A DNA stretch of 64,000 nt, taken from assembly GCF_027158005.1 (NCBI RefSeq), contig NZ_JAPVLQ010000001.1, positions 496,001-560,000 on the forward strand. Direction: 5' to 3'. Position numbers and translations under genes: made by a program. Below, one piece after another: positions 52,318 to 61,931 of this stretch; position 1 is the stretch's first letter; each line of letters begins with the position of its first letter. The notes below the pieces were generated by a model. That model did no database searches. It worked only from the letters and a program-made list of their open reading frames with translations, and was not told the origin of the DNA. The DNA comes from Rhodococcus sp. H36-A4. Its GTDB lineage: Bacteria > Actinomycetota > Actinomycetes > Mycobacteriales > Mycobacteriaceae.

Positions 52318-53985
52318 ATGATGGATGCGGACGTAATCGTGGTCGGCGCTGGTCTAGCAGGCCTGGTGGCCACCGCCGAACTGGCCGACGCGGGCAAGCG
52401 GGTACTTCTGCTCGATCAGGAACCGGAACAGAATCTCGGTGGCCAGGCTTTCTGGTCGCTCGGTGGCCTGTTCATGATCGATACCCCCGAGCAGCGCAGG
52501 ATGGGTATCAAGGATTCCCCCGAGCTGGCGTTGCAGGACTGGCTCGGCACCGCGACGTTCGACCGCGGCATCGACGACCCCAAGGGTGAGGACTACTGGG
52601 GTCACCAGTGGGCACAGGCTTACCTGGAGTTTGCGGCAGGCGAGAAGCGCTCGTGGCTGCACGCGCAGGGAATGCGATGGGTTCCCATCGTCGGTTGGGC
52701 CGAACGCGGCGGCTACCTCGCCGAGGGCCACGGCAACTCGGTGCCACGCTTCCACCTCACCTGGGGAACGGGCCCCGGCGTTCTTGCCCCGTTCGAACGG
52801 CGTGTTCGCGAGGCAGTAGCAAAAGGCGTGGTGCGCTTCGGATTCCGTCATCGCGTGGACGAGCTCACCATGACCGACGGCGTCGTCGACGGCGTCCGAG
52901 GGTCGGTTCTCGAGCCCAGCGCCTCGGTCCGGGGTTCGGGAAGCACGCGGGTCGAGGTAGAGGAGTTCGAACTTCATGCCGGCGCCGTATTGGTCACCGC
53001 CGGTGGAATCGGCGCCAATCACGATCTGGTGCGGGAAAATTGGCCCGCTCGATTGGGCACACCCCCGACGTCGATGATCTCCGGGGTACCCGAGCACGTC
53101 GACGGACGCATGCTCGGCATCACCGAGCGCGCGGGTGGTCGGTTGGTCAACAAGGACCGGATGTGGCACTACACCGAGGGGATCAAGAACTGGGATCCTA
53201 TTTGGAAGAACCATGGGATTCGCATCATCCCCGGCCCGTCATCGATGTGGTTCGACGCACGCGGACAACGCTTCCCGGCCCCTAACTTCCCCGGCTTCGA
53301 CACTCTCGGCACGCTGAAAACAATTCAGGACAGCGGATACGACTACTCGTGGTTCGTTCTCACGCAGAAAATCATCGAGAAGGAATTCGCACTCTCGGGA
53401 TCCGAGCAGAATCCCGACATCACCGACAAGAACCTCAAACTCGTTCTCGGGCGGGTACTACCCGGAGCCAGCGGACCGGTCGAGGCATTCAAAGAGCACG
53501 GCGAGGACTTCGTCGTCGCAAAAACGTTGTCCGAGTTGGTCGCAGGCATGAACAAGATCACCGGTGACAATCTCATCGATGCTCGCGATCTCGAGCGGCA
53601 GATCACCGCGCGAGACCGTGAAACGGACAACCCGTTCACCAAGGACCTGCAAGTGTCCGCAATTCACAATTCGCGACGCTCCCGTGGCGAGCGGATAGCT
53701 CGTACTGCGTCGGTGCACAAGATCCTCGATCCCAAATCCGGTCCGTTGATCGCAGTGCGACTGAACATCATCACCCGTAAGACCCTCGGCGGCATCCAGA
53801 CCGATCTCGACGGACGCGTGCAGAATTCGGACGGGGCCACGGTGCCTGGTCTATGGGCAGCCGGTGAGATCGCCGGGTTCGGCGGCGGCGGTGTACACGG
53901 GTATCGATCGTTGGAGGGCACCTTCCTCGGCGGCTGCATATTCAGTGGTCGGCAAGCCGGACGTGCATTGGCACAGGGAGTGTGA
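52318..53985 (+). CDS. FAD-binding dehydrogenase (KstD/fumarate-reductase flavoprotein family)
   Basis: A 555-aa flavoprotein. 'DVIVVGAGLAGLVATAELAD' is the N-terminal FAD motif, 'GGQAFWSLGGLFMID' the second family segment, and 'AAGEIAGFGGGGVHGYRSLE' with 'LGGCIFSGRQAGRALA' the C-terminal FAD site. It resembles M. tuberculosis Rv0785 and 3-ketosteroid dehydrogenase relatives, but steroid genes are not nearby and the substrate is unknown. ATG ATG begins the gene, after GAAGAGG. It stands alone between the TetR/MFS unit and the ATP-grasp pair. Confidence 0.85.
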   Translation: MMDADVIVVGAGLAGLVATAELADAGKRVLLLDQEPEQNLGGQAFWSLGGLFMIDTPEQRRMGIKDSPELALQDWLGTATFDRGIDDPKGEDYWGHQWAQAYLEFAAGEKRSWLHAQGMRWVPIVGWAERGGYLAEGHGNSVPRFHLTWGTGPGVLAPFERRVREAVAKGVVRFGFRHRVDELTMTDGVVDGVRGSVLEPSASVRGSGSTRVEVEEFELHAGAVLVTAGGIGANHDLVRENWPARLGTPPTSMISGVPEHVDGRMLGITERAGGRLVNKDRMWHYTEGIKNWDPIWKNHGIRIIPGPSSMWFDARGQRFPAPNFPGFDTLGTLKTIQDSGYDYSWFVLTQKIIEKEFALSGSEQNPDITDKNLKLVLGRVLPGASGPVEAFKEHGEDFVVAKTLSELVAGMNKITGDNLIDARDLERQITARDRETDNPFTKDLQVSAIHNSRRSRGERIARTASVHKILDPKSGPLIAVRLNIITRKTLGGIQTDLDGRVQNSDGATVPGLWAAGEIAGFGGGGVHGYRSLEGTFLGGCIFSGRQAGRALAQGV

Positions 53986-54096
53986 GCGCCGCCGTCGGAC
54001 AGTGCGTCGAGAGGTAGCCCGTCGGTCGCGAAGTGCACACTCTGTACCGTGGAGCGGAGGACTTCGACCACGGAACACCGATTGGGAAGGATCTTT

Positions 54097-55338
54097 ATGT
54101 CTCAGCCTGCACGGCTCGAGAAGAATCCGGACAAGGGCTACGTAGCACTACTCGGCTGGAGCTTGCCGGCTGTGGAAGCCCTCGACAAGTTCGACCGCAG
54201 GTATGTCGTCGTGGCACCGGATTGGGCCGAGCAATACTGCACTGAGCACGATATTCCCTATCTCCCGTGGAACTTCGAACGTCTCAACGACCGTTCGCTC
54301 GAGATCGCCGAGACACTGCGCGATATGGGTGTCGACGTCGCGATCCCGCTGTACGAGGAAACTGTCGAGTGGGCCGGAGCCATCAACTCGGTACTGCTGG
54401 GCAACCCACGCCTGTTCGGGCAGGCGATGTTGTTGCGAGACAAGTCCCTGATGAAGCGTCGTGCACAGCTCGGTGGGATTCGCGTCGGCATCTTCGAGGA
54501 GGCCCACGACCGTGAAGATGTGATCCGCTTCCTCAAGCGCGTCAACCAAACTCTCCTCAAGCTCGACGGCGACCCGAACGACCCGATTCACGTCAAAGCG
54601 TTCGACAAAGCAGGGTGCCTCGGCCACCGGGTGATCCGGACACCGGATGAAGTCGATTCCATCCCCGACGAGGAATTCCCGGCACTGATGGAATCCCATC
54701 TCGACGGCTGGGAGTTTGCCGTCGAGGCGTGGATCCACAACGGAAAGATCAAGTTCCTCAACATCTCCGAGTACGTAACCCTCGGATACTCGGTATTCGT
54801 ACCCGCGACTCCCGAGCTCGAGAAGTACCGTGATCAGATCACCGTGCAGATCGAGAAGCTGATCAAGACCTTCGACATCGAATTCGGGTTCATTCACCCC
54901 GAGTACTTCGTCACCAGCGACGGCGAGATGTACTTCGGTGAAGTTGCTTACCGGCCACCAGGTTTCAAGGTTTTCGAGCTGCTCGAGCGCGCCTACGGAT
55001 TCAATGCGTACCAGGGCCTGGTACTTTCGTTCGACCCGAAGACCACCGAGGAAGAGATCGACGCCTTCTTCCCCAAGGAGGTCGTCGACGCCACCGGTGT
55101 CGCCGGCTGCTTCGGTGTGTACCCGCGTCGACGCGTGGTCAGCAATCTCGTCATTCCCGACGTCACGTTGGACGACGACTACTACGAGACGAACGACCTT
55201 TCGGCACCCGTCGAGGAGACCGTCACCAAGCGTACGGCTTTCGGTACGCACTGGGGCTTGCTGTACTTCTTCGGCGAAGATCCGTATCGGATGCGCGATC
55301 TGCTCAAACAACAGGAAGAACTGGACTTCTACGTGTGA
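54097..55338 (+). CDS. ATP-grasp family enzyme of unknown substrate, coupled to a Cys-His-Asn protein
   Basis: A 413-aa cytoplasmic protein with ATP-grasp features. The pre-ATP-grasp domain runs over about residues 15–110 ('YVALLGWSLPAVEALDKFDR'). 'LRDKSLMKRRAQLGGIRVG' precedes the central domain, 'ALMESHLDGWEFAVEAWIHN' is the middle strand, and 'FGFIHPEYFVTSDGEMYFGE' followed by 'VAYRPPG' gives the metal-binding acids. ATP-grasp enzymes form amide-like bonds via acyl phosphates. I do not recognise the subfamily. GGAAGG lies 7 nt before the ATG. The next gene's GTG overlaps its stop, so the two proteins are made together. Confidence 0.8.
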   Translation: MSQPARLEKNPDKGYVALLGWSLPAVEALDKFDRRYVVVAPDWAEQYCTEHDIPYLPWNFERLNDRSLEIAETLRDMGVDVAIPLYEETVEWAGAINSVLLGNPRLFGQAMLLRDKSLMKRRAQLGGIRVGIFEEAHDREDVIRFLKRVNQTLLKLDGDPNDPIHVKAFDKAGCLGHRVIRTPDEVDSIPDEEFPALMESHLDGWEFAVEAWIHNGKIKFLNISEYVTLGYSVFVPATPELEKYRDQITVQIEKLIKTFDIEFGFIHPEYFVTSDGEMYFGEVAYRPPGFKVFELLERAYGFNAYQGLVLSFDPKTTEEEIDAFFPKEVVDATGVAGCFGVYPRRRVVSNLVIPDVTLDDDYYETNDLSAPVEETVTKRTAFGTHWGLLYFFGEDPYRMRDLLKQQEELDFYV

Positions 55339-57401
55339 GGCAGGAACTCGGGGACGACCACACGCCACCGGCAGAGTCGACGGAAGAACAGGCGGTTACC
55401 AGCGCGACCACAACGGCCGATCGAGCATTGGCTTCGCGTCTCGCACAACTCGATCACGCAGCCGAGGCGTTCGCCACCGCGCCGGAATTCACCAAGAGCT
55501 CCAAGCTCCGACGCGTCCTCGACTCACTGCATCGTGTGTTGTCGCAACCTGGCGGTTGTGCAGCGATTCGGAAGCGTGCCGAGCTCCTCGAGAACGCGGG
55601 ACTGTTCGCGGGATCGGACTGGGCGCACCCGGACATCCTCGTTCCGGCGTTCGTCGGCCCGAGCCTGCGTAGCGGAAACAACGACACCGTTGTGCTCGAA
55701 GCGACGAGCGAACTTCGCATGGTGGCAATAGTCGCCGGCGAGTACGAACACCCGGCCGTTACGCCGGAAGATGCTCGCCGGTTCCTGTCCCAGGTGCTCG
55801 CTTTGAACCTCGAAGTGTTGTTCACAGCGCCGTCGGAGGCAGAGCGAGTTCGGCTCGGACGCACCGCTCATCTCATTCGCGATCTGTTCGGTTACGTCGC
55901 CGAACAGATCGGCTACGACAGCGTTCTCGACGAACTCCTCGAAGAGATCTGGCGGGTGTTGCGTCAACGCCCGATTCAGGTGGACAGCGTCAAGACGATG
56001 GTCACCCGCATCGCGATCTACCGCGACGACCCCACCGTGGATCTCGGTACGTCCGGGCAGGGTCTCGACCGGTTGACCACGGCTTTGTTCGGCACTACCG
56101 AAGCATGCCGGGAAGACCCCGGAGTCGATGTCTACCGGTCACGGCTTGCGGTGATGGATTCGGAAGCTCTGCAGTTCGAGGCACGCGGTTTCGCCCGCGC
56201 AATGCACGACACAGGGCTGGTCTCGCCCTATCACGCGACCCTTGTGCGTTATCTCGTGGAGAACAACAGTTACGTACTCGCCGAGGCGCTCGGACTGTCC
56301 GACACCGGCCGGACGTGTCTGCAGCGATATCCGGAATTGGTTCAGCGCCTCGTTACCGAGACCGTGTACCCGGAGACAGCGCAATGCCTGTACGGCCTGG
56401 CGCTGCTTCTCGACCGGGGGACGCTCTACGAGCCACCGGTAGTCCCGTCACTGTGGCGGCAGATTTCGTTGAAGCTGTCACCGAAGGTGCGCGAGAAAAT
56501 GCTTGTCGCGTTCGGTCCAGGTCCCGATCCGGAGTCGCGGTTGCTCGGTGGCCTGTTGTCGATGCTCGGCCAACCACTCGGCGTCGGCCAAGGAGACAAT
56601 CCCACGTGCCAGTCTGCGCGAGCACTGTCGATGTGGGCGTACAACGACCCGGACTACCTACTGCAGATGGTCGTCTGGGCTGCACGTGACGACGAGATCG
56701 TCATGCACTTCGAAGGGCAACCGATCTCCTCGACCGACAGCATCGGCGGGGTCGCGACCACCGATCCGATCGACCTCGACCCGGTTTCGTTGCTGTTGGT
56801 ACCGCACCTCGACCGAATTTACGCAGAGATGGTCCGACGATGCGTCGACCGTGAAGGCGACCCGCATCGCTGGGTCAATCCGGAGTTTCACGGCTGGTGG
56901 TCTGCTCGGGAATTCCACATCAACGTCGACGTCGCCACCGGAAATCTGATCGATCTCGACGGCTTCATTCGGCAGTTTCACGCCTCCTATCACCCGACGT
57001 ACAACGGTGGTCAGCCGCTGATTCACCCGCAGCCGGCCGGCGTCGCCGTCACCGACAGTGCGGCCCGCTACATCGGCTGGCATGCGATCGCCATCCTGCG
57101 TGTCACCGCAGATCCCGACGGCATCATGCGGGTCTATTTCTTCAACCCGAACAACGACAGCGGTCAGGATTGGGGCGACGGAGTCGTCGTCGGTACCGCA
57201 GGAAACGGTGAACGAGCCGGTGAAGGGTCACTGCCGTTCGACCAGTTCGCCTCTCGTCTCTACATCTTCCACGCCGACCCGCTCGAGGAAGGTGAGCCGG
57301 ACAAGATTCCGGCGACAGATGTCGAGAACATCATCGGATTCATCGAACGCAGTTGGGGCGCAGACAGGCTGCCTCGGGGCGTGAGCGAGGAAGATCGGTA
57401 G
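55335..57401 (+). CDS. Large protein with papain-like Cys-His-Asn arrangement, function unknown
   Basis: A 688-aa soluble protein with no signal peptide or membrane helix. I recognise no named family. The N-terminal 400 residues are mostly helical. The C-terminal part carries C425 in 'GDNPTCQSARALSMWAYNDP', H583 in 'YIGWHAIAILRV' and N604 in 'RVYFFNPNNDSGQDWG'. That is the order and His–Asn spacing expected of papain-fold peptidases or acyltransferases. It is translationally coupled to the ATP-grasp gene (GTGA), hinting that one activates and the other transfers or cleaves the same substrate. The catalytic assignment is inference. Confidence 0.7.
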   Translation: MRQELGDDHTPPAESTEEQAVTSATTTADRALASRLAQLDHAAEAFATAPEFTKSSKLRRVLDSLHRVLSQPGGCAAIRKRAELLENAGLFAGSDWAHPDILVPAFVGPSLRSGNNDTVVLEATSELRMVAIVAGEYEHPAVTPEDARRFLSQVLALNLEVLFTAPSEAERVRLGRTAHLIRDLFGYVAEQIGYDSVLDELLEEIWRVLRQRPIQVDSVKTMVTRIAIYRDDPTVDLGTSGQGLDRLTTALFGTTEACREDPGVDVYRSRLAVMDSEALQFEARGFARAMHDTGLVSPYHATLVRYLVENNSYVLAEALGLSDTGRTCLQRYPELVQRLVTETVYPETAQCLYGLALLLDRGTLYEPPVVPSLWRQISLKLSPKVREKMLVAFGPGPDPESRLLGGLLSMLGQPLGVGQGDNPTCQSARALSMWAYNDPDYLLQMVVWAARDDEIVMHFEGQPISSTDSIGGVATTDPIDLDPVSLLLVPHLDRIYAEMVRRCVDREGDPHRWVNPEFHGWWSAREFHINVDVATGNLIDLDGFIRQFHASYHPTYNGGQPLIHPQPAGVAVTDSAARYIGWHAIAILRVTADPDGIMRVYFFNPNNDSGQDWGDGVVVGTAGNGERAGEGSLPFDQFASRLYIFHADPLEEGEPDKIPATDVENIIGFIERSWGADRLPRGVSEEDR

Positions 57402-57472
57402 TCTCGGAGGCGTTTCCGGGCCGTTTTCTGGACTCCCCGTGGCCGGGCGCCTGCCCTGCTATCGTCACCCTC

Positions 57473-58477
57473 GTGCCGATCCCACGCCCCGCCGGCCTGG
57501 TGCTTCGCGCCGGTGTGCTGGCCATGATGTTCTTCGCCATAGTGGCTTCGCCGGTATCCGCCGAGCCTGCTCCCGCATCGACGACAACCTGGCTGTGTCA
57601 GCCCGGCCAGCAAGGCGACCCATGCGGCGGTAGGTCAGGCGCTCCGATCGACTGCTTCTACGTCTACCCCACTGCATCACTGCAGCAGAGCACCAACGCG
57701 AACTTCGACACCTCACCCGAATTACGCGCGGTGGCGGCCTTGCAGGCCGCGCCCTTCGGGGAGAACTGCAACGTATGGGCGCCGGTGTACCGGCAGACCA
57801 CCCTGCGCGCATTGTTCGCTGGGACGGCGGAAGAGCGCACCGCCGCCGGGAATCTCGCATACGCCGATATCGAGAATGCTTGGGACGACTACCTTGCGCA
57901 CCACAACAACGGCCGTGGCGTGGTTCTCATCGGACACTCCCAGGGCACTTTCGTCCTGCGGAAACTGATCGCCGATCACATCGACGGTCAGCCGATCCAA
58001 TCGAAACTGGTCTCGGCGCTTCTGATCGGCGGGAACGTACTCGTCCGCAAGGGCGAGGGTGTGGGGGGCGACTTCGATTCCGTGCCCGCTTGCACCGAGT
58101 CCACGCAGACAGGCTGTGTCGTCGCCTATTCGGCATTCTCGAATCCCGCTCCTGACGACGCGAGGTTCGGTCTGCCGCCGACCACGGCCGGTCCCGACGT
58201 CGAGGTGTTATGCACCAATCCGGGGTCGTTGCGCGACAATGCCGACGCTCCCATCCGCGGAATTTTTGCGGGTCTGGAAGTCGACGGCTTCCATGCTCGG
58301 TGCACAACCGGCGAGGGCCCGCGCGTTCTCATGGTCGACGGACCCGGGGCCTCGCTCATCCCGGCTGTGCCTGCCCCGAACTGGGGAATTCACCAGGTCG
58401 ATATGAATGTTGCCCAGCGAGACCTGGTGGACCTCGTCGAAGCTCAGGGAGCGGCGTACGCCGCCGCCGGTCGGTAA
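57473..58477 (+). CDS. Secreted DUF3089 family alpha/beta hydrolase
   Basis: A 334-aa protein with a Sec signal peptide ('LVLRAGVLAMMFFAIVASPV', cleavage near SAEPAPA). The mature part begins with the DUF3089 segment 'WLCQPGQQGDPCGG' and 'DCFYVYPTAS', then the nucleophile elbow 'VVLIGHSQGTFVLRKL'. The catalytic histidine may be that of 'NWGIHQVDMN' near the end. The family has a lipase/esterase-like fold, with substrates unknown. The GTG at 57473 starts the signal peptide; the open frame before it overlaps the preceding gene without family resemblance. Confidence 0.85.
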   Translation: MPIPRPAGLVLRAGVLAMMFFAIVASPVSAEPAPASTTTWLCQPGQQGDPCGGRSGAPIDCFYVYPTASLQQSTNANFDTSPELRAVAALQAAPFGENCNVWAPVYRQTTLRALFAGTAEERTAAGNLAYADIENAWDDYLAHHNNGRGVVLIGHSQGTFVLRKLIADHIDGQPIQSKLVSALLIGGNVLVRKGEGVGGDFDSVPACTESTQTGCVVAYSAFSNPAPDDARFGLPPTTAGPDVEVLCTNPGSLRDNADAPIRGIFAGLEVDGFHARCTTGEGPRVLMVDGPGASLIPAVPAPNWGIHQVDMNVAQRDLVDLVEAQGAAYAAAGR

Positions 58478-58482
58478 CCGAG

Positions 58483-58701
58483 TCAGGACTTCGGGTCCAG
58501 GGCGGAAGGTTTGTGCACCGCGTCCTTGCCTGACTTGTCACTCACTACGCGATATTGAGGTTGGTCTTTCGATGCCTTGACGGTCCTGCCTGCAGCTTCG
58601 GTGTCGGAGGTGATCTTCTCTTCCACCGTGCCCTCGGCAGTACTGCCATGGCTGTTCCATTCGACCTTGTCGCCCTTGTGAAACTCGTCTCCGGCCTTCA
58701 T
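58483..58701 (-). CDS. DUF2945 (HVA1/TUDOR-like) small protein
   Basis: A 72-aa protein: 'FHKGDKVEWNSHGSTAEGTV' followed by 'YRVVSDKSGKDAVHKPSAL' is the pattern of DUF2945 or hypervirulence-associated TUDOR-fold proteins. Their role is unknown although they are frequent in actinobacteria. The ATG at 58701 has an ideal AGGAGG site 4 nt upstream. It is convergent with the DUF3089 gene, with only 5 nt between stop codons. Confidence 0.85.
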   Translation of the reverse strand: MKAGDEFHKGDKVEWNSHGSTAEGTVEEKITSDTEAAGRTVKASKDQPQYRVVSDKSGKDAVHKPSALDPKS

Positions 58702-58791
58702 CGGTCCTCCTGTGTAAGAAACGTAAGACGCTGTGGACGGCGCATACCCACCGGAGCACCCACCAATCCATCCCCGCATCGCCGGGTGGCG

Positions 58792-60438
58792 CTATTCGAC
58801 GACCTCATAGATCCGCCAGTTCGGTTGATCTGCACCCGTAGTGGGAACCTCGAAGGCGAATGTGGAAATGGTGGCACCGTTGTCGTAGATCGTCGGATAC
58901 CTGCGGTTGACTGCGTCGGATTCGCCACGTCCGGTGTTGGGAACCGTCAGCAGGTACTTCACTCCCGCTGCACCCGGATTGTTGAGAGTCGTGGTGAAAT
59001 CCTGGTCGGAGGGCACGACGAACTGCGTAGGATTCGACGACGCCGCGACCACCGCGAACCCGTAGACGGTGTCCAGAAGAACTGATCCTTCGGGCAGATT
59101 CTGTGAATCCAGATATGCGGCGAGTTCGCGTTCGGTGGCGAACGAGTCGATGATCGAGCGAGCTTCGACTGCCTCGGCATCTTCGGCGGAGGGGGTCGGG
59201 TCGAGGATATATCCCAGCGCATACTCCTGGGGAGCCAGCTTCGGCTGCATCATCGCCCAACCGGTGATCGGCACAGCCAGCACCGACAACACCACCAGCC
59301 CGACGCCGACCCTGGCAGGCACCATCGCACGTACCGGCCGGGGACGGTGGAATGCACCTTCTCGCCGCGTGTGCGGATTGCCTCGCGGCGGAACCAATTG
59401 CACCAATGCGACCACGGCAAGCGGTATCGCGCAGATGTAGAACCGCAGAAAGCCGAACGTGGAGCCTCCGATGAAGCTCACGGCCTGGAATGCGAGTACC
59501 GCGCCGAACACGACCGGCCCGACCAAGAATTCGAGATCGCGTCGCCGTCGTGCGAGGACCGCCGAAACCGGCAGGGCCACCAGCAGCGCAGGCCCCAGCA
59601 CGACAATGGCTGTTACCGCGAACACTGTGTTACCCAGCGCTGTTCCGGTCGAACCTCCGGACTGTGCCAGAATCGCGGCATTACCGTAGCCAGAGGACAA
59701 TTGGGCCAACGCTTCCCCGGTGATCAACCAACTCGTCCCGGTCCACACCACGAACGCGGCAAAACCCGGTCCTGCCACGAGCACCCCGTCGAGTACAGCG
59801 CGGCGAATCATCGTCCGCCACTGCGCTCGACCCCGTCGCATCACCGTGATCACCGCGACCAGCACAGCGGCACCGGCAATAGCGACGACGCCGTCGTAGC
59901 GGGTGAGGTAGGCCAGTGCCAGCGCGATACCCGCGACGACCAGATCGTGGACGTCGTCGGTGTGTACCCAGCGGATCAAGCGCCGCACCGCCCAGCAGAC
60001 GAAGAACAGAAACACGGCTTCGCTCATGCCGTTCGCACCGTAGAAGACGATCATCGGGTTGATCGCGAACACCACCGTGAGGAACGTGCAATACCGGGTC
60101 GAGAGGCCCCGATCTCGACAGATTCCGTACACCATCACCACTGCGCCCGCCATGAACGCTGCCGAGACCAGGATCCCGGAGATGTTCCACCGGGTGATCG
60201 CCGGCCACCACGAAGACAAAGCAACGATCGGCAACTGCGCCAACGCAGTCAACGGGGTGAAGATGAATCCGATGGCGGACACATGTGGGTCGCGGCTCAG
60301 GAGAACCGACTGCGCAGCCGAGGTCCGCGACAATGCGTCGCCAAGCAGGTAGCCGAACTTCAGGCTCAGTGTCAACCCGATCGCAACGTAGCCCGCCAGT
60401 GATGACGTGAAGACGATCCACGGTGCGCGAGAACTCAC
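58792..60438 (-). CDS. Polytopic membrane protein, GT-C glycosyltransferase-like
   Basis: A 548-aa protein with about ten or more hydrophobic helices and a C-terminal soluble domain from about residue 390 ('LAPQEYALGYILDPTPSAED', later 'GSVLLDTVYGFAVVA'). 'AQSVLLSRDPHVSAIGFIFT' in the first loop is in the place of the catalytic acid of GT-C enzymes. 'RYDGVVAIAGAAVLVAVITV' and similar segments are membrane spans. It probably transfers a sugar from a lipid carrier outside the membrane. The GTG start overlaps the GT2 stop by 4 nt, placing it last in an exopolysaccharide-type operon. Confidence 0.75.
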   Translation of the reverse strand: MSSRAPWIVFTSSLAGYVAIGLTLSLKFGYLLGDALSRTSAAQSVLLSRDPHVSAIGFIFTPLTALAQLPIVALSSWWPAITRWNISGILVSAAFMAGAVVMVYGICRDRGLSTRYCTFLTVVFAINPMIVFYGANGMSEAVFLFFVCWAVRRLIRWVHTDDVHDLVVAGIALALAYLTRYDGVVAIAGAAVLVAVITVMRRGRAQWRTMIRRAVLDGVLVAGPGFAAFVVWTGTSWLITGEALAQLSSGYGNAAILAQSGGSTGTALGNTVFAVTAIVVLGPALLVALPVSAVLARRRRDLEFLVGPVVFGAVLAFQAVSFIGGSTFGFLRFYICAIPLAVVALVQLVPPRGNPHTRREGAFHRPRPVRAMVPARVGVGLVVLSVLAVPITGWAMMQPKLAPQEYALGYILDPTPSAEDAEAVEARSIIDSFATERELAAYLDSQNLPEGSVLLDTVYGFAVVAASSNPTQFVVPSDQDFTTTLNNPGAAGVKYLLTVPNTGRGESDAVNRRYPTIYDNGATISTFAFEVPTTGADQPNWRIYEVVE

Positions 60439-61931
60439 GTGAGAGTCTCTTCGGTCTCGACGGCTGCCGCGGTCGGCGTGTTCAGTCCGTGAAATGTCTT
60501 CTCCCAGTAAGACGGGTTCCGAATGAGCTGCCAGCATCCCTTGATCGCGGCAACGCTCATCATCACCCAGTACAGCGGCATCGTCAGGCTCGGGACGAGA
60601 AGGTAGGCGTTGTCGCTTTCTCTACTGGCGATCAGGTACATGTAGATGGTGGCGACGTTGCCGATGATCAGTGACACCAACGAGAAGTAGTAGATGTACG
60701 GCGGAAACAGTGCGGCAATGAGTGCTGGTTGCCCGAGAATCCAAGCGGCCGTGGTGAACCAGAAGATCATATTGATGCAGGCGCTGATCGGAGTGCCCGC
60801 CAACAACAACGTCAGCCGGTAGGTGCCGACCGGACCCAGTGCACGCACGGTAGCGACGGGTCGGCGCATATGCACCAGCCACGTCTGAAGGTAGCCCTTG
60901 TACCAACGTGAACGCTGTCTGACCCAGTTGATCGGGTCACTGTTCGCTTCCTCGAGTGTGATCGAATCCAGTACCGCGGTGGAATAACCGGACGCGGCGA
61001 TACGAACTCCGAGATCGGCATCCTCGGTGACGTTGAAGCCGTCCCACGCGCCGACCTGCTCGATGACGTCGCGTCGTAGATGATTGGATGTGCCGCCCAA
61101 CGGGATCGGTGAGGTGCTGCGCATCAAACCGGGAAGCAGGTAGCCGAACCACAACGCGTAGTCCGCAGTGAACCATCCGGTCAACAGATTCTGAGAACCG
61201 TTGTGGAATGCCAACTTTGCTTGTACGCAGGCCACGGTATCGGGCAGGCGGTCGAAGGCGGCGATGACCCTGCGCAGCTGCAGAGGTTCGGGGAGATCCT
61301 CGGCGTCGAAGATCGTGACAATGGTTCCGGTCGCGAAATGCAGTCCGTAGTTGCATGCCTTCGGCTTGGTACGCGGGTCTCCGGCCGGGACGAGTATTAC
61401 CTCCACGATCTGGCTGACACCGCTGCGCGCCGCTGCGTCGATGGTGACGTCGTCGTCTTCTTCCAACAGCAGAAGAACTTGTAATTTGTCCGGCGGATAG
61501 TTCAGGTTGGTCATGGCCGCGATGAGGTCGCCGACCACCTCGGGCTCGTTGTATGCCGGAACCAGGATCGTGTACGCGGGAAGAAGTTCATCAGGAATCG
61601 CGAGTGCCTGTTCGTCGGTGACCGTCACGATCGCCGTCGCATCCAACCCTCGGGAGAAGATCAGCAGGCGGTCGAACATCATCGCCAGATAGCCCAGCGT
61701 GCACACCACCGTCAACACCAGCAGCGTCGGAACAGGATTCATTAGGGCGCTCACCAAGGTGAGGACGGCGATGGAGATGGCGGTGTACTTCTGCCACGGC
61801 ACGAAGGCGATCGCGGCCGACGCCAGTGGGTTTCGGCGGGCGAGTCCGTTGATGGCGTCGTCGAGCGCCTCTGCGCGAAACTCCGCTGTCTCCTCCCCGA
61901 CGCGCGGCGGCGTCCGCGGCGTGCTGCTCAC
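60435..61931 (-). CDS. Cellulose-synthase-like GT2 membrane glycosyltransferase
   Basis: A 498-aa processive-type GT2. Two N-terminal helices precede the catalytic domain: 'YTILVPAYNEPEVVGDLIAA', 'PKACNYGLHFATGTIVTIFD' with the D-x-E/D metal site in 'FDAEDLP', 'NVTEDADLGVRIA' (base) and 'WVRQRSRWYKGYLQTW' (Q/RxxRW). Three or four C-terminal helices then form the pore. This set is shared by cellulose and hyaluronan synthases, so a beta-linked polymer is plausible. It is coupled on both sides by GTGA overlaps in a minus-strand operon. Confidence 0.9.
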   Translation of the reverse strand: MSSTPRTPPRVGEETAEFRAEALDDAINGLARRNPLASAAIAFVPWQKYTAISIAVLTLVSALMNPVPTLLVLTVVCTLGYLAMMFDRLLIFSRGLDATAIVTVTDEQALAIPDELLPAYTILVPAYNEPEVVGDLIAAMTNLNYPPDKLQVLLLLEEDDDVTIDAAARSGVSQIVEVILVPAGDPRTKPKACNYGLHFATGTIVTIFDAEDLPEPLQLRRVIAAFDRLPDTVACVQAKLAFHNGSQNLLTGWFTADYALWFGYLLPGLMRSTSPIPLGGTSNHLRRDVIEQVGAWDGFNVTEDADLGVRIAASGYSTAVLDSITLEEANSDPINWVRQRSRWYKGYLQTWLVHMRRPVATVRALGPVGTYRLTLLLAGTPISACINMIFWFTTAAWILGQPALIAALFPPYIYYFSLVSLIIGNVATIYMYLIASRESDNAYLLVPSLTMPLYWVMMSVAAIKGCWQLIRNPSYWEKTFHGLNTPTAAAVETEETLT

